Source: Psychrobacillus psychrotolerans (GTDB lineage Bacteria; Bacillota; Bacilli; Bacillales_A; Planococcaceae). Taken from it: a stretch of 64,000 nucleotides of DNA. The notes below the pieces were generated by a model. It worked only from the letters and a program-made list of their open reading frames with translations, ran no database searches and was not told the origin of the DNA. The first letter of the stretch is position 1. Each line of letters starts with the position of its first letter. The DNA lies in contig NZ_FOXU01000003.1 in assembly GCF_900115805.1 (NCBI RefSeq), positions 124,001 through 188,000 on the forward strand. Direction: 5' to 3'. This document shows positions 26,884-33,942 of the stretch, one piece after another. The position numbers and the translations under genes were made by a program.

Positions 26884-26923
26884 TGAAAAAGAGGGAGACG
26901 GCAGGGCGAAAATTGATTCTATC

Positions 26924-26952
26924 TTGCAATTGATTTTTCTGTGGCGTATAAT
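26924..26952 (+). promoter_or_regulatory. Sigma-A promoter of thrS
   Basis: TTGCAA and a perfect TATAAT with a 17-bp spacer, placing the start of the T-box leader near 26959. Confidence 0.75.
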
Positions 26953-26958
26953 TATTTT

Positions 26959-27237
26959 CATAAGAATAGTTAAAATGCAAAGAAGAGGACAACAATCAGT
27001 TTGTACGACTTTTAAGAGAGAGAAGCCTTGGCTGTAAGCTTCTTAAGTATCGGCAATCGATTTACCACCTCCGAGCAGTGATTGTGAATTTATATAGCAA
27101 TTACCGGTCACCGGCCCGTTAGCCGATGCAGAGCTTCGTCTATTTCATTCATCATTACTTCTTAAGTAATGGATAGACAGAAGAAGGGTGGAACCACGAC
27201 TTTAACCTCGTCCCTTTCTAGGGATGGGGTTTTTTTG
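26959..27237 (+). ncRNA. T-box leader (tRNA-Thr) of thrS
   Basis: The conserved T-box AGGGTGGAACCACG lies at 27185-27198. A stem I region carries an ACC triplet at 27064-27066 (and again at 27067-27069), a Thr specifier codon. A terminator CCTCGTCCCT / AGGGATGGGG followed by a run of 8 T is at 27206-27237; the T-box can pair with its 5' arm to form the antiterminator. Uncharged tRNA-Thr would allow read-through into thrS. Confidence 0.93.
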
Positions 27238-27249
27238 TTGTTTTCACAA

Positions 27250-27300
27250 TGTCTAGCTCCAGTGCTTGTCGGGGCTAAAAACGGGCGCTTGCGCTTTTCT
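27250..27300. repeat. Dispersed intergenic repeat fragment inside the thrS leader
   Basis: The block TGTCTAGCTCCAGTGCTTGT followed by CGGGGCT and GGGCGCTTGCGCTTTTC resembles, from memory, the 3' half of an intergenic repeat widespread in Bacillaceae. It sits after the T-box terminator and before the thrS ribosome-binding site, so every thrS mRNA contains it. It does not disturb the AAAGGAGTG site. Confidence 0.5.
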
Positions 27301-27322
27301 AATTATAAAAGGAGTGTTCAAA

Positions 27323-29248
27323 ATGGCAGAAATTATTAAATTGAAGTTTCCAGATGGAGCGGTGAAGGAATTTCCTGTTTCGACAACTACAGAAGAAATA
27401 GCACAATCGATCAGTCCTGGATTACGTAAAAAAGCACTTGCCGGAAAACTTAGTGGCGTACTAATCGATCTTAAATCACCAATAATGGAGGATGGAGATA
27501 TCTCAATCATAACTCCTGAATCTGACGAAGCGCTAGAAATCTTACGCCATAGCTCGGCACATTTACTTGCACAAGCAGTTAAACGCCTTTTCAAAGATGT
27601 TAAACTAGGTATTGGGCCAGTTATTGAAAATGGTTTTTACTATGATATTGATTCACCAGTACCGATTACTGCAGAAGACCTACCGTTAATCGAAAAAGAA
27701 ATGAAAAAAATTATTAATGAAAATATTGAAATCATTCGTCATGATGTATCTCGTCAGGTTGCTTTTGACAAATTTAAAGAAGATGAATACAAAGTAGAAC
27801 TTTTAGAAGCAATCCCCGAGGGAGAACAAGTTTCTATTTATGAGCAAGGAGATTTCTTTGACCTTTGCCGTGGCGTTCACGTGCCGTCAACAGGTAAGCT
27901 TAAGGAGTTCAAGCTATTAAGTATTGCTGGTGCATACTGGCGTGGAAATAGTGATAACAAAATGCTTCAACGTATTTATGGTACAGCATTCTTTAAAAAA
28001 GAAGAGCTTACACATCATTTAAATATGCTAGAAGAAGCAAAAGAACGTGATCACCGTAAAATTGGGAAAGAACTAGAATTATTTACAACTTCACAAAAAG
28101 TTGGTCAAGGTCTTCCACTTTGGTTACCAAACGGAGCTACTATCCGTCGTGTTATTGAGCGTTATATTGTAGACAAAGAGTTAAAACTTGGCTATAAACA
28201 TGTATATACACCGGTATTAGGTTCGAAAGAGCTTTATGAAACTTCTGGTCACTGGGATCATTACCAAGATTCTATGTTTCCACCGATGGAAATGGATAAT
28301 GAAACATTAGTGCTACGTCCGATGAACTGTCCACATCATATGATGGTGTTCAAAAGCGGAATGCATTCTTACAGAAACCTTCCGTTGCGTATTGCCGAAT
28401 TAGGAACTATGCATCGTTATGAAATGTCAGGTGCCGTATCAGGCCTACAACGTGTTCGTGGTATGACTTTGAATGATGCACATTTATTTGTACGTCCAGA
28501 CCAAATTAAATCAGAATTCCAAAAAGTCGTGGAATTAATTATTTCAGTTTATAAAGACTTTAACTTAGAAGACTATTCCTTCCGCCTTTCTTATCGTGAT
28601 CCTCAAAACAAAGAGAAATACTTTGATAATGATGAGATGTGGGAAAAAGCACAAAATATGTTAAAAGAAGCAATGGACGAGCTTGGTTTAGATTATTTTG
28701 AAGCTGAAGATGAAGCAGCATTCTACGGTCCCAAATTAGATGTTCAAGTAAAAACTGCTATTGGTAAAGAGGAAACTTTATCAACTGTTCAACTAGATTT
28801 CTTATTACCAGAGCGCTTTGACTTAAATTACATTGGAGAAGATGGCAAGCATCACCGTCCAGTTGTTATTCACCGTGGAGTAGTTTCGACAATGGAACGC
28901 TTTGTGGCATTCCTAATTGAAGAGTATAAAGGTGCATTCCCAACTTGGTTGGCTCCTGTTCAAGTAGAAATCATACCTGTTTCCAATGAAGTGCATTTTG
29001 AATTTGCAAAACAAATCGAAGAGCAACTAGTAGCTGCAGGTCTCCGTGTTGAAATGGATGACCGTGAAGAAAAGCTAGGCTACAAGATTCGCGAGGCTCA
29101 AATGCAAAAAATACCGTATATGCTTGTACTAGGAGATAAAGAGCTAGAAGCTGGTAATGTTAACGTTCGTAAATACGGAGAACAACAGTCAGAAAGTATT
29201 CCATTTGCGGAGTTCTTAGAACGTTTGAAAGAAGAAGTAGCACATTAA
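27323..29248 (+). CDS. thrS: Threonine--tRNA ligase
   Basis: 641 residues from the ATG preceded by AAAGGAGTG; the frame is open further upstream through repeat sequence, which is not coding. TGS domain (1-62), editing domain with the [12 protein letters not shown] zinc-like motif, class II catalytic core ([13 protein letters not shown], motif 2 [15 protein letters not shown], motif 3 with [11 protein letters not shown]) and C-terminal anticodon-binding domain (LVLGDKE). It charges tRNA-Thr and removes Ser. Regulated by the T-box leader. Confidence 0.98.
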   Translation: MAEIIKLKFPDGAVKEFPVSTTTEEIAQSISPGLRKKALAGKLSGVLIDLKSPIMEDGDISIITPESDEALEILRHSSAHLLAQAVKRLFKDVKLGIGPVIENGFYYDIDSPVPITAEDLPLIEKEMKKIINENIEIIRHDVSRQVAFDKFKEDEYKVELLEAIPEGEQVSIYEQGDFFDLCRGVHVPSTGKLKEFKLLSIAGAYWRGNSDNKMLQRIYGTAFFKKEELTHHLNMLEEAKERDHRKIGKELELFTTSQKVGQGLPLWLPNGATIRRVIERYIVDKELKLGYKHVYTPVLGSKELYETSGHWDHYQDSMFPPMEMDNETLVLRPMNCPHHMMVFKSGMHSYRNLPLRIAELGTMHRYEMSGAVSGLQRVRGMTLNDAHLFVRPDQIKSEFQKVVELIISVYKDFNLEDYSFRLSYRDPQNKEKYFDNDEMWEKAQNMLKEAMDELGLDYFEAEDEAAFYGPKLDVQVKTAIGKEETLSTVQLDFLLPERFDLNYIGEDGKHHRPVVIHRGVVSTMERFVAFLIEEYKGAFPTWLAPVQVEIIPVSNEVHFEFAKQIEEQLVAAGLRVEMDDREEKLGYKIREAQMQKIPYMLVLGDKELEAGNVNVRKYGEQQSESIPFAEFLERLKEEVAH

Positions 29249-29259
29249 TAGATTTAGTG

Positions 29260-29288
29260 TTGACATGAATGTATCAACATGCTATAGT
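29260..29288 (+). promoter_or_regulatory. Sigma-A promoter of infC-rpmI-rplT
   Basis: A perfect TTGACA and TATAGT with a 17-bp spacer, a strong promoter as expected for ribosomal protein genes. Confidence 0.85.
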
Positions 29289-29294
29289 TATTAA

Positions 29295-29463
29295 GGTTAT
29301 TGAATACAAGTTTGCGGTATAAGAAGAGGCTGCCCGCTTCTCACCTGTTTGACACCTACAAGTGTTGTTGACTGGTAAGCATGTGATCGACTGTAACATG
29401 TAGTTTTCTACATGTACTCATATCGGCGGGCAGACATACAACATATGTCTGTCTGCTTTTTTT
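29295..29463 (+). ncRNA. L20-type leader RNA with attenuator
   Basis: About 170 nt of hairpin-rich sequence (e.g. ACATGTAG ... CTACATGT at 29396-29416) ends in a terminator GGCAGACATA / TATGTCTG..TCTGC followed by 7 T (29427-29463). GAGGCTGCCCGC near the 5' end (29327-29338) is complementary to the terminator arm GGCGGGCAG (29425-29433), giving an alternative pairing. In Bacillus an L20-binding leader represses infC-rpmI-rplT by attenuation; the position and architecture match. Confidence 0.82.
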
Positions 29464-29549
29464 ATGGATCAAAACGGTGTAACTAGTTCGTTTTTATGAA
29501 CTTTATGCCCAAACCATGTATTCGCGACACTATTTGGAGGTGGATCATT

Positions 29550-30068
29550 ATTAGCAAAGACATGTATGTAAACGATGGCATTCGAGCACGCGAAATACGA
29601 GTTATTGATCAGAACGGCGATCAATTAGGATTAAAAACACGTAACGAAGCACTTGAAATTGCAGGTCGTGTAAATTTGGATCTTGTCCTTGTGGCTCCTC
29701 AAGCCAAGCCGCCGGTCGCTCGTATCATGGACTATGGTAAATTCAAATTTGAGCAGCAAAAGAAAGATCGTGAAGTTCGTAAAAATCAAAAAATCATCAT
29801 AATGAAAGAGGTTCGTTTGAGCCCAACAATAGATGAACATGATTTCCAAACGAAATTGAAAAACGCGATAAAGTTCCTTGAAAAAGGAGATAAAGTGAAA
29901 GCTTCTATCCGCTTTAAAGGCCGTGCCATCACTCATAAAGAGATTGGACAACGAGTTTTAGATAGATTTGCAGAAGCTTGTACGGAAGTATCCACTGTCG
30001 AGTCAAAACCGAAAATGGATGGCCGTAGTATGTTTTTAGTGCTTGCACCAAAAAACGAGAAACAATAA
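29550..30068 (+). CDS. infC: Translation initiation factor IF-3
   Basis: About 172 residues when started at ATT, 8 bases after GGAGGT; a neighbouring ATT at 29547 is an alternative. No ATG, GTG or TTG lies at a suitable distance, and infC is known to use AUU for self-repression. The product begins [14 protein letters not shown] as expected. N-domain (~1-75, [19 protein letters not shown]) and C-domain ([27 protein letters not shown]) are intact. IF-3 prevents subunit joining and proofreads start codons. Confidence 0.96.
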   Translation: MSKDMYVNDGIRAREIRVIDQNGDQLGLKTRNEALEIAGRVNLDLVLVAPQAKPPVARIMDYGKFKFEQQKKDREVRKNQKIIIMKEVRLSPTIDEHDFQTKLKNAIKFLEKGDKVKASIRFKGRAITHKEIGQRVLDRFAEACTEVSTVESKPKMDGRSMFLVLAPKNEKQ

Positions 30069-30097
30069 AGAGTACAATTGTTTAGGAGGAATTCGAC

Positions 30098-30298
30098 ATG
30101 CCGAAAATGAAAACTCACCGTGGAGCTGCAAAGCGTTTCAAAAAAACCGGAACTGGAAAATTAGTACATGACCGTGCTTTTGGAAGCCACTTATTCGCTA
30201 ACAAGTCTACTAAAGCTAAACGTAAACTACGTAAATCTAAAGTAGCATCTTCAGGCGATTACAAACGTATCAAAACTTTATTAACTTACATGAAATAA
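30098..30298 (+). CDS. rpmI: 50S ribosomal protein L35
   Basis: 66 residues, standard length, very basic: [20 protein letters not shown] at the N-terminus and KTLLTYMK at the end. Part of infC-rpmI-rplT; AGGAGGA precedes the ATG. Confidence 0.98.
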   Translation: MPKMKTHRGAAKRFKKTGTGKLVHDRAFGSHLFANKSTKAKRKLRKSKVASSGDYKRIKTLLTYMK

Positions 30299-30324
30299 TA
30301 ACAGATAGCAGGAGGTAATGAATC

Positions 30325-30684
30325 ATGCCACGCGTAAAAAGCACACCAGTAACTAAAAATCGTCGTAAAAAAATTATAAAATTAGCAAAAGGTTATTACG
30401 GTTCTAAACATACATTATACAAAGTTGCTAACCAAGCAGTAATGAAATCATTCATGTATGCATACCGTGATCGTCGTAACAAAAAACGTGATTTCCGTAG
30501 ATTATGGATTACACGTATCAATGCGGCAGCACGTATGAACGGTCTTTCGTATAGCCGTTTAATGCACGGATTGAAGTTAGCTGAAATCGAAGTTAACCGT
30601 AAAATGTTAGCGGATCTTGCAGTAACTGATACTCAAGCATTTACACAACTTGCAGATTTAGCTAAAAAAGCAATCGCAAAATAA
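30325..30684 (+). CDS. rplT: 50S ribosomal protein L20
   Basis: 119 residues with the basic N-terminal arm ([17 protein letters not shown]) and the globular RNA-binding domain ([19 protein letters not shown]). It is an early assembly protein of the 50S subunit and, in Bacillus, the repressor that binds the leader upstream of infC. AGGAGGT precedes the ATG; a terminator follows. Confidence 0.98.
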   Translation: MPRVKSTPVTKNRRKKIIKLAKGYYGSKHTLYKVANQAVMKSFMYAYRDRRNKKRDFRRLWITRINAAARMNGLSYSRLMHGLKLAEIEVNRKMLADLAVTDTQAFTQLADLAKKAIAK

Positions 30685-30692
30685 TTTAAGTT

Positions 30693-30726
30693 AAAAAAGC
30701 TGATAGAGATTCTATCAGCTTTTTTT
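30693..30726 (+). terminator. Rho-independent terminator of infC-rpmI-rplT
   Basis: AAAAAAGCTGATAGA / TCTATCAGCTTTTTT, a perfect stem with a 3-nt loop. Confidence 0.92.
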
Positions 30727-30744
30727 GTACAGGGAGCAGAAAAT

Positions 30745-31029
30745 ATGACAAATGTTATTCTTGTTTTCATATTAATCATGTCCATTATTGCTTTTTTTGT
30801 AATGGGTTACGACAAATCACAGGCAAAAAAACATGGCCAACGTATATCAGAAAAAACCCTTTGGACACTTGCAATTATGGGTGGAGGAATCGGTGCGTAT
30901 GTTGGAATGCAATTATTTCGCCATAAAACGAAGCATACAAATTTTCGAGTAGGCTTTTTGATGCTACTGATTTTATATGCATTTTTGATATTTTACATAT
31001 TCACAACAGACAGCTCTATTATTGCATAG
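30745..31029 (+). CDS. ysdA: DUF1294 membrane protein (YsdA-like)
   Basis: 94 residues with a hydrophobic N-terminal segment (5-21), a second (43-60) and a third (70-88). The core MGYDKSQAKKHGQRISEKTL and GGGIGAYVGMQLFRHKTKH is the DUF1294 signature. The function is unknown. It follows rplT as in B. subtilis. Its terminator arms overlap the last codons. Confidence 0.88.
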   Translation: MTNVILVFILIMSIIAFFVMGYDKSQAKKHGQRISEKTLWTLAIMGGGIGAYVGMQLFRHKTKHTNFRVGFLMLLILYAFLIFYIFTTDSSIIA

Positions 31030-31045
31030 AGGCTGTCTTTTTTTT
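31008..31045 (+). terminator. Terminator overlapping the ysdA stop
   Basis: AGACAGC-TCTAT / ATAGAG-GCTGTCT stem with one bulge and a run of 8 T. The 5' arm lies inside the coding sequence. Confidence 0.85.
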
Positions 31046-31357
31046 GCACTGGTTTCCGCAGAGCAGACAGAACTGTGTTGAGCGCCACTAATTTAATGAC
31101 CTTTAAGAGCTTATTGAAAATGAAGGATGGCCAGGGTTCATGGCGGTTTTTTGGTGTGAATAAGCCGACAATGATGCCAATAGTACTAAAGAAGCTTAGA
31201 ATGATGCTATTTTGTCTGTGAACAGTATATGACATTTTGCGGAAAGTAACATAAAAACCGCCTTCTGAAATGTTTTTTATGCATTGCTACGGGATAGATT
31301 CATGGTTTAGCGCATACATTGAAGGTGATATATCATGGATACCATGGGAGGATTAAA
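31046..31357. other. Intergenic region without a convincing gene
   Basis: Contains a distant inverted repeat GGCGGTTTTT (31142-31151) and AAAAACCGCC (31254-31263). The minus strand is open over 31008-31235 but the composition and lack of a ribosome site suggest a degenerate or fortuitous frame. No promoter of the downstream lipoprotein gene is clear. Confidence 0.35.
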
Positions 31358-31807
31358 ATGCGAAAACTTTTGTATCTACTACTGTTTCTCGGAACATGTA
31401 TATTATCCGCTTGTTCCTATGATAGCGAAACAGCGGTTAAAAACGGCGATGTCATTAATATGCATGGACCTGTTTACAATTTCCCGCGCTTTGAACGATT
31501 CTTGGACAACATCGAAGCGAAAGAAGGGGCCTCCGTAAGGATTACCAATTATACGCTGGAAGGAGACCCAACATTGTACAATTTAACTTTCGACGGATCT
31601 TTATTCGATTTGGAAATTGATCGTTCAAAAAATAAGGATCGGGGAGACAACCCTGCTAAAGTGAACATAACCTGTGCGGAGCTAGTATCAGAGGAGGGAC
31701 AGCAATTATTCACCTATACACTGGAAGGGTGTCAGCAAGATCCCCCCGTTGAAAGCTTCACAATCTTAAGCGTCATGAAGGAACAAGTAGAGGACCACGA
31801 GCATTGA
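31358..31807 (+). CDS. DUF4362 domain lipoprotein
   Basis: 149 residues from the ATG after GGGAGG. Lipoprotein signal peptide with a lipobox LSAC (Cys19), then a region DVINMHGPVYNFPRFERFL and VRITNYTLEGDPTLYNLTFDG typical of DUF4362 proteins of Bacillales; function unknown, surface-anchored. The gene looks somewhat richer in G and C and less like its neighbours in codon use, so it could be an accessory insertion between ysdA and ysdB, which are neighbours in B. subtilis. Confidence 0.78.
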   Translation: MRKLLYLLLFLGTCILSACSYDSETAVKNGDVINMHGPVYNFPRFERFLDNIEAKEGASVRITNYTLEGDPTLYNLTFDGSLFDLEIDRSKNKDRGDNPAKVNITCAELVSEEGQQLFTYTLEGCQQDPPVESFTILSVMKEQVEDHEH

Positions 31808-31856
31808 CTAGTACAAAATCGAAAACACCTCTTATAAAAAACTTTTTATAAATAAA

Positions 31857-31892
31857 TAAACGCAGGAATTCATTCACGAATTACTGCGTTTT
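31857..31892. terminator. Bidirectional terminator
   Basis: AAACGCAG-GAATTC / GAATTA-CTGCGTTTT stem between the convergent lipoprotein and TPR genes; A and T runs on the two sides suit both strands. Confidence 0.72.
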
Positions 31893-31968
31893 AATTGCAT
31901 AAAAATAGGTTATTTCACAATCTTAAAAGAGAACGAATTAGAATCTCTGGCTTAATAATTTTCAATTA

Positions 31969-32511
31969 TCACCAGGTTTCGTCAAGGTGTTGAGCATAGT
32001 AGGAAATTCCTCTTTTGAAGTACTGAAGACTTTCATCAGACGTTGTTTCCATCAAGTTAGTCAAAGCAATTTCCATTGCTTGTTTATAGTCTTTGGAATT
32101 GTATAGAGCCATTGAGTAAAAAATTTGTAGTCCGCGATGTTCGGGAAACTCTGTCACACCTCGTCGTAAAGTTTCAATTGCTTCTGGATAGTACCCCAAA
32201 GCTCGGTAGGTACTGCCAAGACCTAGTAAACATCTTTGAAGATCTTTTTTTGTGAGACCTAGCTCGAGAGCCCTTACATAATAGGGGATAGCTTCCTTCG
32301 AATATCCAGTGTTATCATGAACAATACCCGTCTGATAGTTGACTTCAGCGTGATCTGGATAGGTAGCGACCATTTCTAAAAGTAGAGTACGGGCTTCTTT
32401 CAGAATGTCTTGGTCTTGCTTAGCGCGTCCTTCTTCACGCAATTCAATTGCTTTGTCTAAAAGCAATTGCAGATTTGTTTTATCCGTATTATTCATTATT
32501 TTATCATTCAT
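31969..32511 (-). CDS. Tetratricopeptide-repeat protein
   Basis: 180 residues from the ATG preceded by GAGGGAG; upstream in-frame codons lack a ribosome site. At least four TPR-like helix pairs from about residue 35: AEVNYQTGIVHDNTGYSKEA, LLGLGSTYRALGYYPEAIET and GLQIFYSMALYNSKDYKQAM are clear. TPR proteins act as protein-binding scaffolds; no partner is evident. No signal peptide, so cytoplasmic. It interrupts the ysdA-ysdB neighbourhood. Confidence 0.8.
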   Translation of the reverse strand: MNDKIMNNTDKTNLQLLLDKAIELREEGRAKQDQDILKEARTLLLEMVATYPDHAEVNYQTGIVHDNTGYSKEAIPYYVRALELGLTKKDLQRCLLGLGSTYRALGYYPEAIETLRRGVTEFPEHRGLQIFYSMALYNSKDYKQAMEIALTNLMETTSDESLQYFKRGISYYAQHLDETW

Positions 32512-32861
32512 TTTTAAAACTCCCTCAAATGTAGTATTGCAAATGGCAAAGTAACATTGTAAACACAATACTCTCGGGGAATTTATTAATTTTGAAAGTA
32601 ATTTTGTAAAAACAGTATCATTATCTTTTAATCCTCCTTAGAGATCAAGAATGAACACTAGGTTCCTCTTTATAGTAATATTCATGGAAACATACGTCAA
32701 TTAGTTTTTGGAATTGTCAGTTATCTAAGGGGGGACTGATGATTCTGCAAAGGAGTTATAGAATTTCCATAGAGGTAAGTCATACAAGTCATACTTTGAA
32801 GGCTCTTGCGTAGGGCAAGCGCACATCCGTGTAGTGAAAAAATTAAAATTATCGCTTAAAC
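32512..32861. other. Intergenic region upstream of the TPR gene
   Basis: About 350 bp without an established gene. On the minus strand TAAGGAGG (32633-32640) precedes a 12-codon frame ATG-to-TAA (32586-32621; MILFLQNYFQN), a possible leader peptide. On the plus strand AAGGGGGG stands before a 24-codon frame at 32739. Both are too short to judge. A direct repeat GTCATACAAGTCATAC is present near 32775. Confidence 0.3.
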
Positions 32862-32898
32862 AAAAAAAGTCAGTTGAAATTTCTCAACCGACTTTTTT
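32862..32898 (-). terminator. Terminator of ysdB
   Basis: On the minus strand AAAAAAGTCGGTTGA / TCAACTGACTTTTTTT with a 6-nt loop (one G-T pair), seven bases after the ysdB stop. It could also work on the plus strand. Confidence 0.82.
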
Positions 32899-32904
32899 AT
32901 ATTT

Positions 32905-33288
32905 CTATTCATCTTGCATTAATTGCTCGATAGGGCTTTTCCAGTTGATCTTGGCATCTGGATAATTCATCTTAATTTCATTTTGTAAAAAACGTAAGTC
33001 ATCTTTCGTCAAACCTTGGAGTTTAGCGGGATCCTTAGTCCATATGAAAATAGAAACGACTTCGAATGCTTGGTCAGTCGTACCTAAATATTTTTCGCCT
33101 TCAAATAGGGCACCTTTATATGTGATAAAGAAGTTTTTACGAACATTTTTTACCTCATCATAAAAATAATATTGTTCCTTCTCATATGCTTCATCTAGTT
33201 TACGCATAGGGTCAAATAGATAGCGAAGGATTTTATAAAAAACGTATATAATCAGTGCCAATATAAACAATCTTAAGATATAGAACAT
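32905..33288 (-). CDS. ysdB: YsdB-like sigma-W pathway protein
   Basis: 127 residues from the ATG with AAGGAGG 9 bases upstream. One N-terminal membrane segment (about 4-22), then a cytoplasmic domain with DPMRKLDEAYEKEQYYFYDE, VRKNFFITYKGALFEGEKYL and VVSIFIWTKDP, matching B. subtilis YsdB, a member of the sigma-W regulon of unknown mechanism. A sigma-W-type promoter is found here too. It is divergent from the dUTPase gene. Confidence 0.85.
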   Translation of the reverse strand: MFYILRLFILALIIYVFYKILRYLFDPMRKLDEAYEKEQYYFYDEVKNVRKNFFITYKGALFEGEKYLGTTDQAFEVVSIFIWTKDPAKLQGLTKDDLRFLQNEIKMNYPDAKINWKSPIEQLMQDE

Positions 33289-33324
33289 CTCAAATGTCCT
33301 CCTTGTAAAATACATTGTACTTGC

Positions 33325-33353
33325 TATACGATAGAAGAGGTAGTTTGGTTTCA
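33325..33353 (-). promoter_or_regulatory. Sigma-W-type promoter of ysdB
   Basis: On the minus strand TGAAAC (-35) and CGTATA (-10) with a 17-bp spacer, about 37 bp before the ysdB start. It agrees with the known sigma-W control of ysdB in B. subtilis. Confidence 0.72.
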
Positions 33354-33381
33354 AAATAAATTAAAATATTTGGAGGAAATG

Positions 33382-33867
33382 ATGAATTTACATAAACTTT
33401 TTACGATGCAGCGTGCTTTAGACCAATATATTCAATCTAACAAGCAAGTGAAAGAGGATGTTTTTATAAAAAAAGGGCTGGCACTAATTGTGGAACTTGC
33501 CGAATTAGCAAATGAAACGAGATGTTTTAAATTTTGGAGTGAAAAAGGACCTTCCGAACGTAGTGTTATATTAGAGGAATATGTCGATTCGATTCACTTT
33601 ATATTATCTCTGGGTATAGAGAAAGAGCTAGAAGATTTAGAGGAGTGGCCACTTGAGGATATAGAGGGTGATTTAACTGCCCTTTTCATAGGTACCAATA
33701 AATCTATTTTGACATTTTTGGAAGAACCAACGAAAATTCACTACGAAAAAGTGTGGATCATGTACGGAGCAATTGCTGGAAAATTAGGTTTTAGTAGTGC
33801 GGATGTATTACAGGCTTATATTGCAAAAAATGAAATGAATTATGAACGACAAAAAAACGGTTATTAA
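33382..33867 (+). CDS. Dimeric dUTP diphosphatase (MazG-like superfamily)
   Basis: 161 residues from the second of two adjacent ATGs, 5 bases after GGAGG. All-alpha NTP pyrophosphohydrolase with the metal-binding helices LIVELAELANETRCFKFW (ExxE) and LEEYVDSIHFILSLGIE (ExxxD), as in dimeric type dUTPases of Firmicutes and phages. It hydrolyses dUTP to dUMP, keeping uracil out of DNA. Monocistronic or read into the next gene; no terminator follows. Confidence 0.85.
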   Translation: MNLHKLFTMQRALDQYIQSNKQVKEDVFIKKGLALIVELAELANETRCFKFWSEKGPSERSVILEEYVDSIHFILSLGIEKELEDLEEWPLEDIEGDLTALFIGTNKSILTFLEEPTKIHYEKVWIMYGAIAGKLGFSSADVLQAYIAKNEMNYERQKNGY

Positions 33868-33881
33868 TATTAGTTGAAAGT

Positions 33882-33907
33882 TGAAACCTTTTCACAGACA
33901 AACCGTA
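33882..33907 (+). promoter_or_regulatory. Sigma-W-type promoter of the DUF2207 gene
   Basis: TGAAAC and CGTA with exactly 16 bp between them, the canonical spacing of sigma-W promoters, 36 bp before the gene start. Confidence 0.72.
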
Positions 33908-33942
33908 AAATAGCAACATGTCATGGAATGGTGGTGTAATTG

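Noticed and set aside
27266-27322. N-terminal extension of ThrS through repeat sequence
   Set aside because: The extra residues derive from repeat DNA and lack a ribosome site; the family N-terminus begins at the ATG at 27323.
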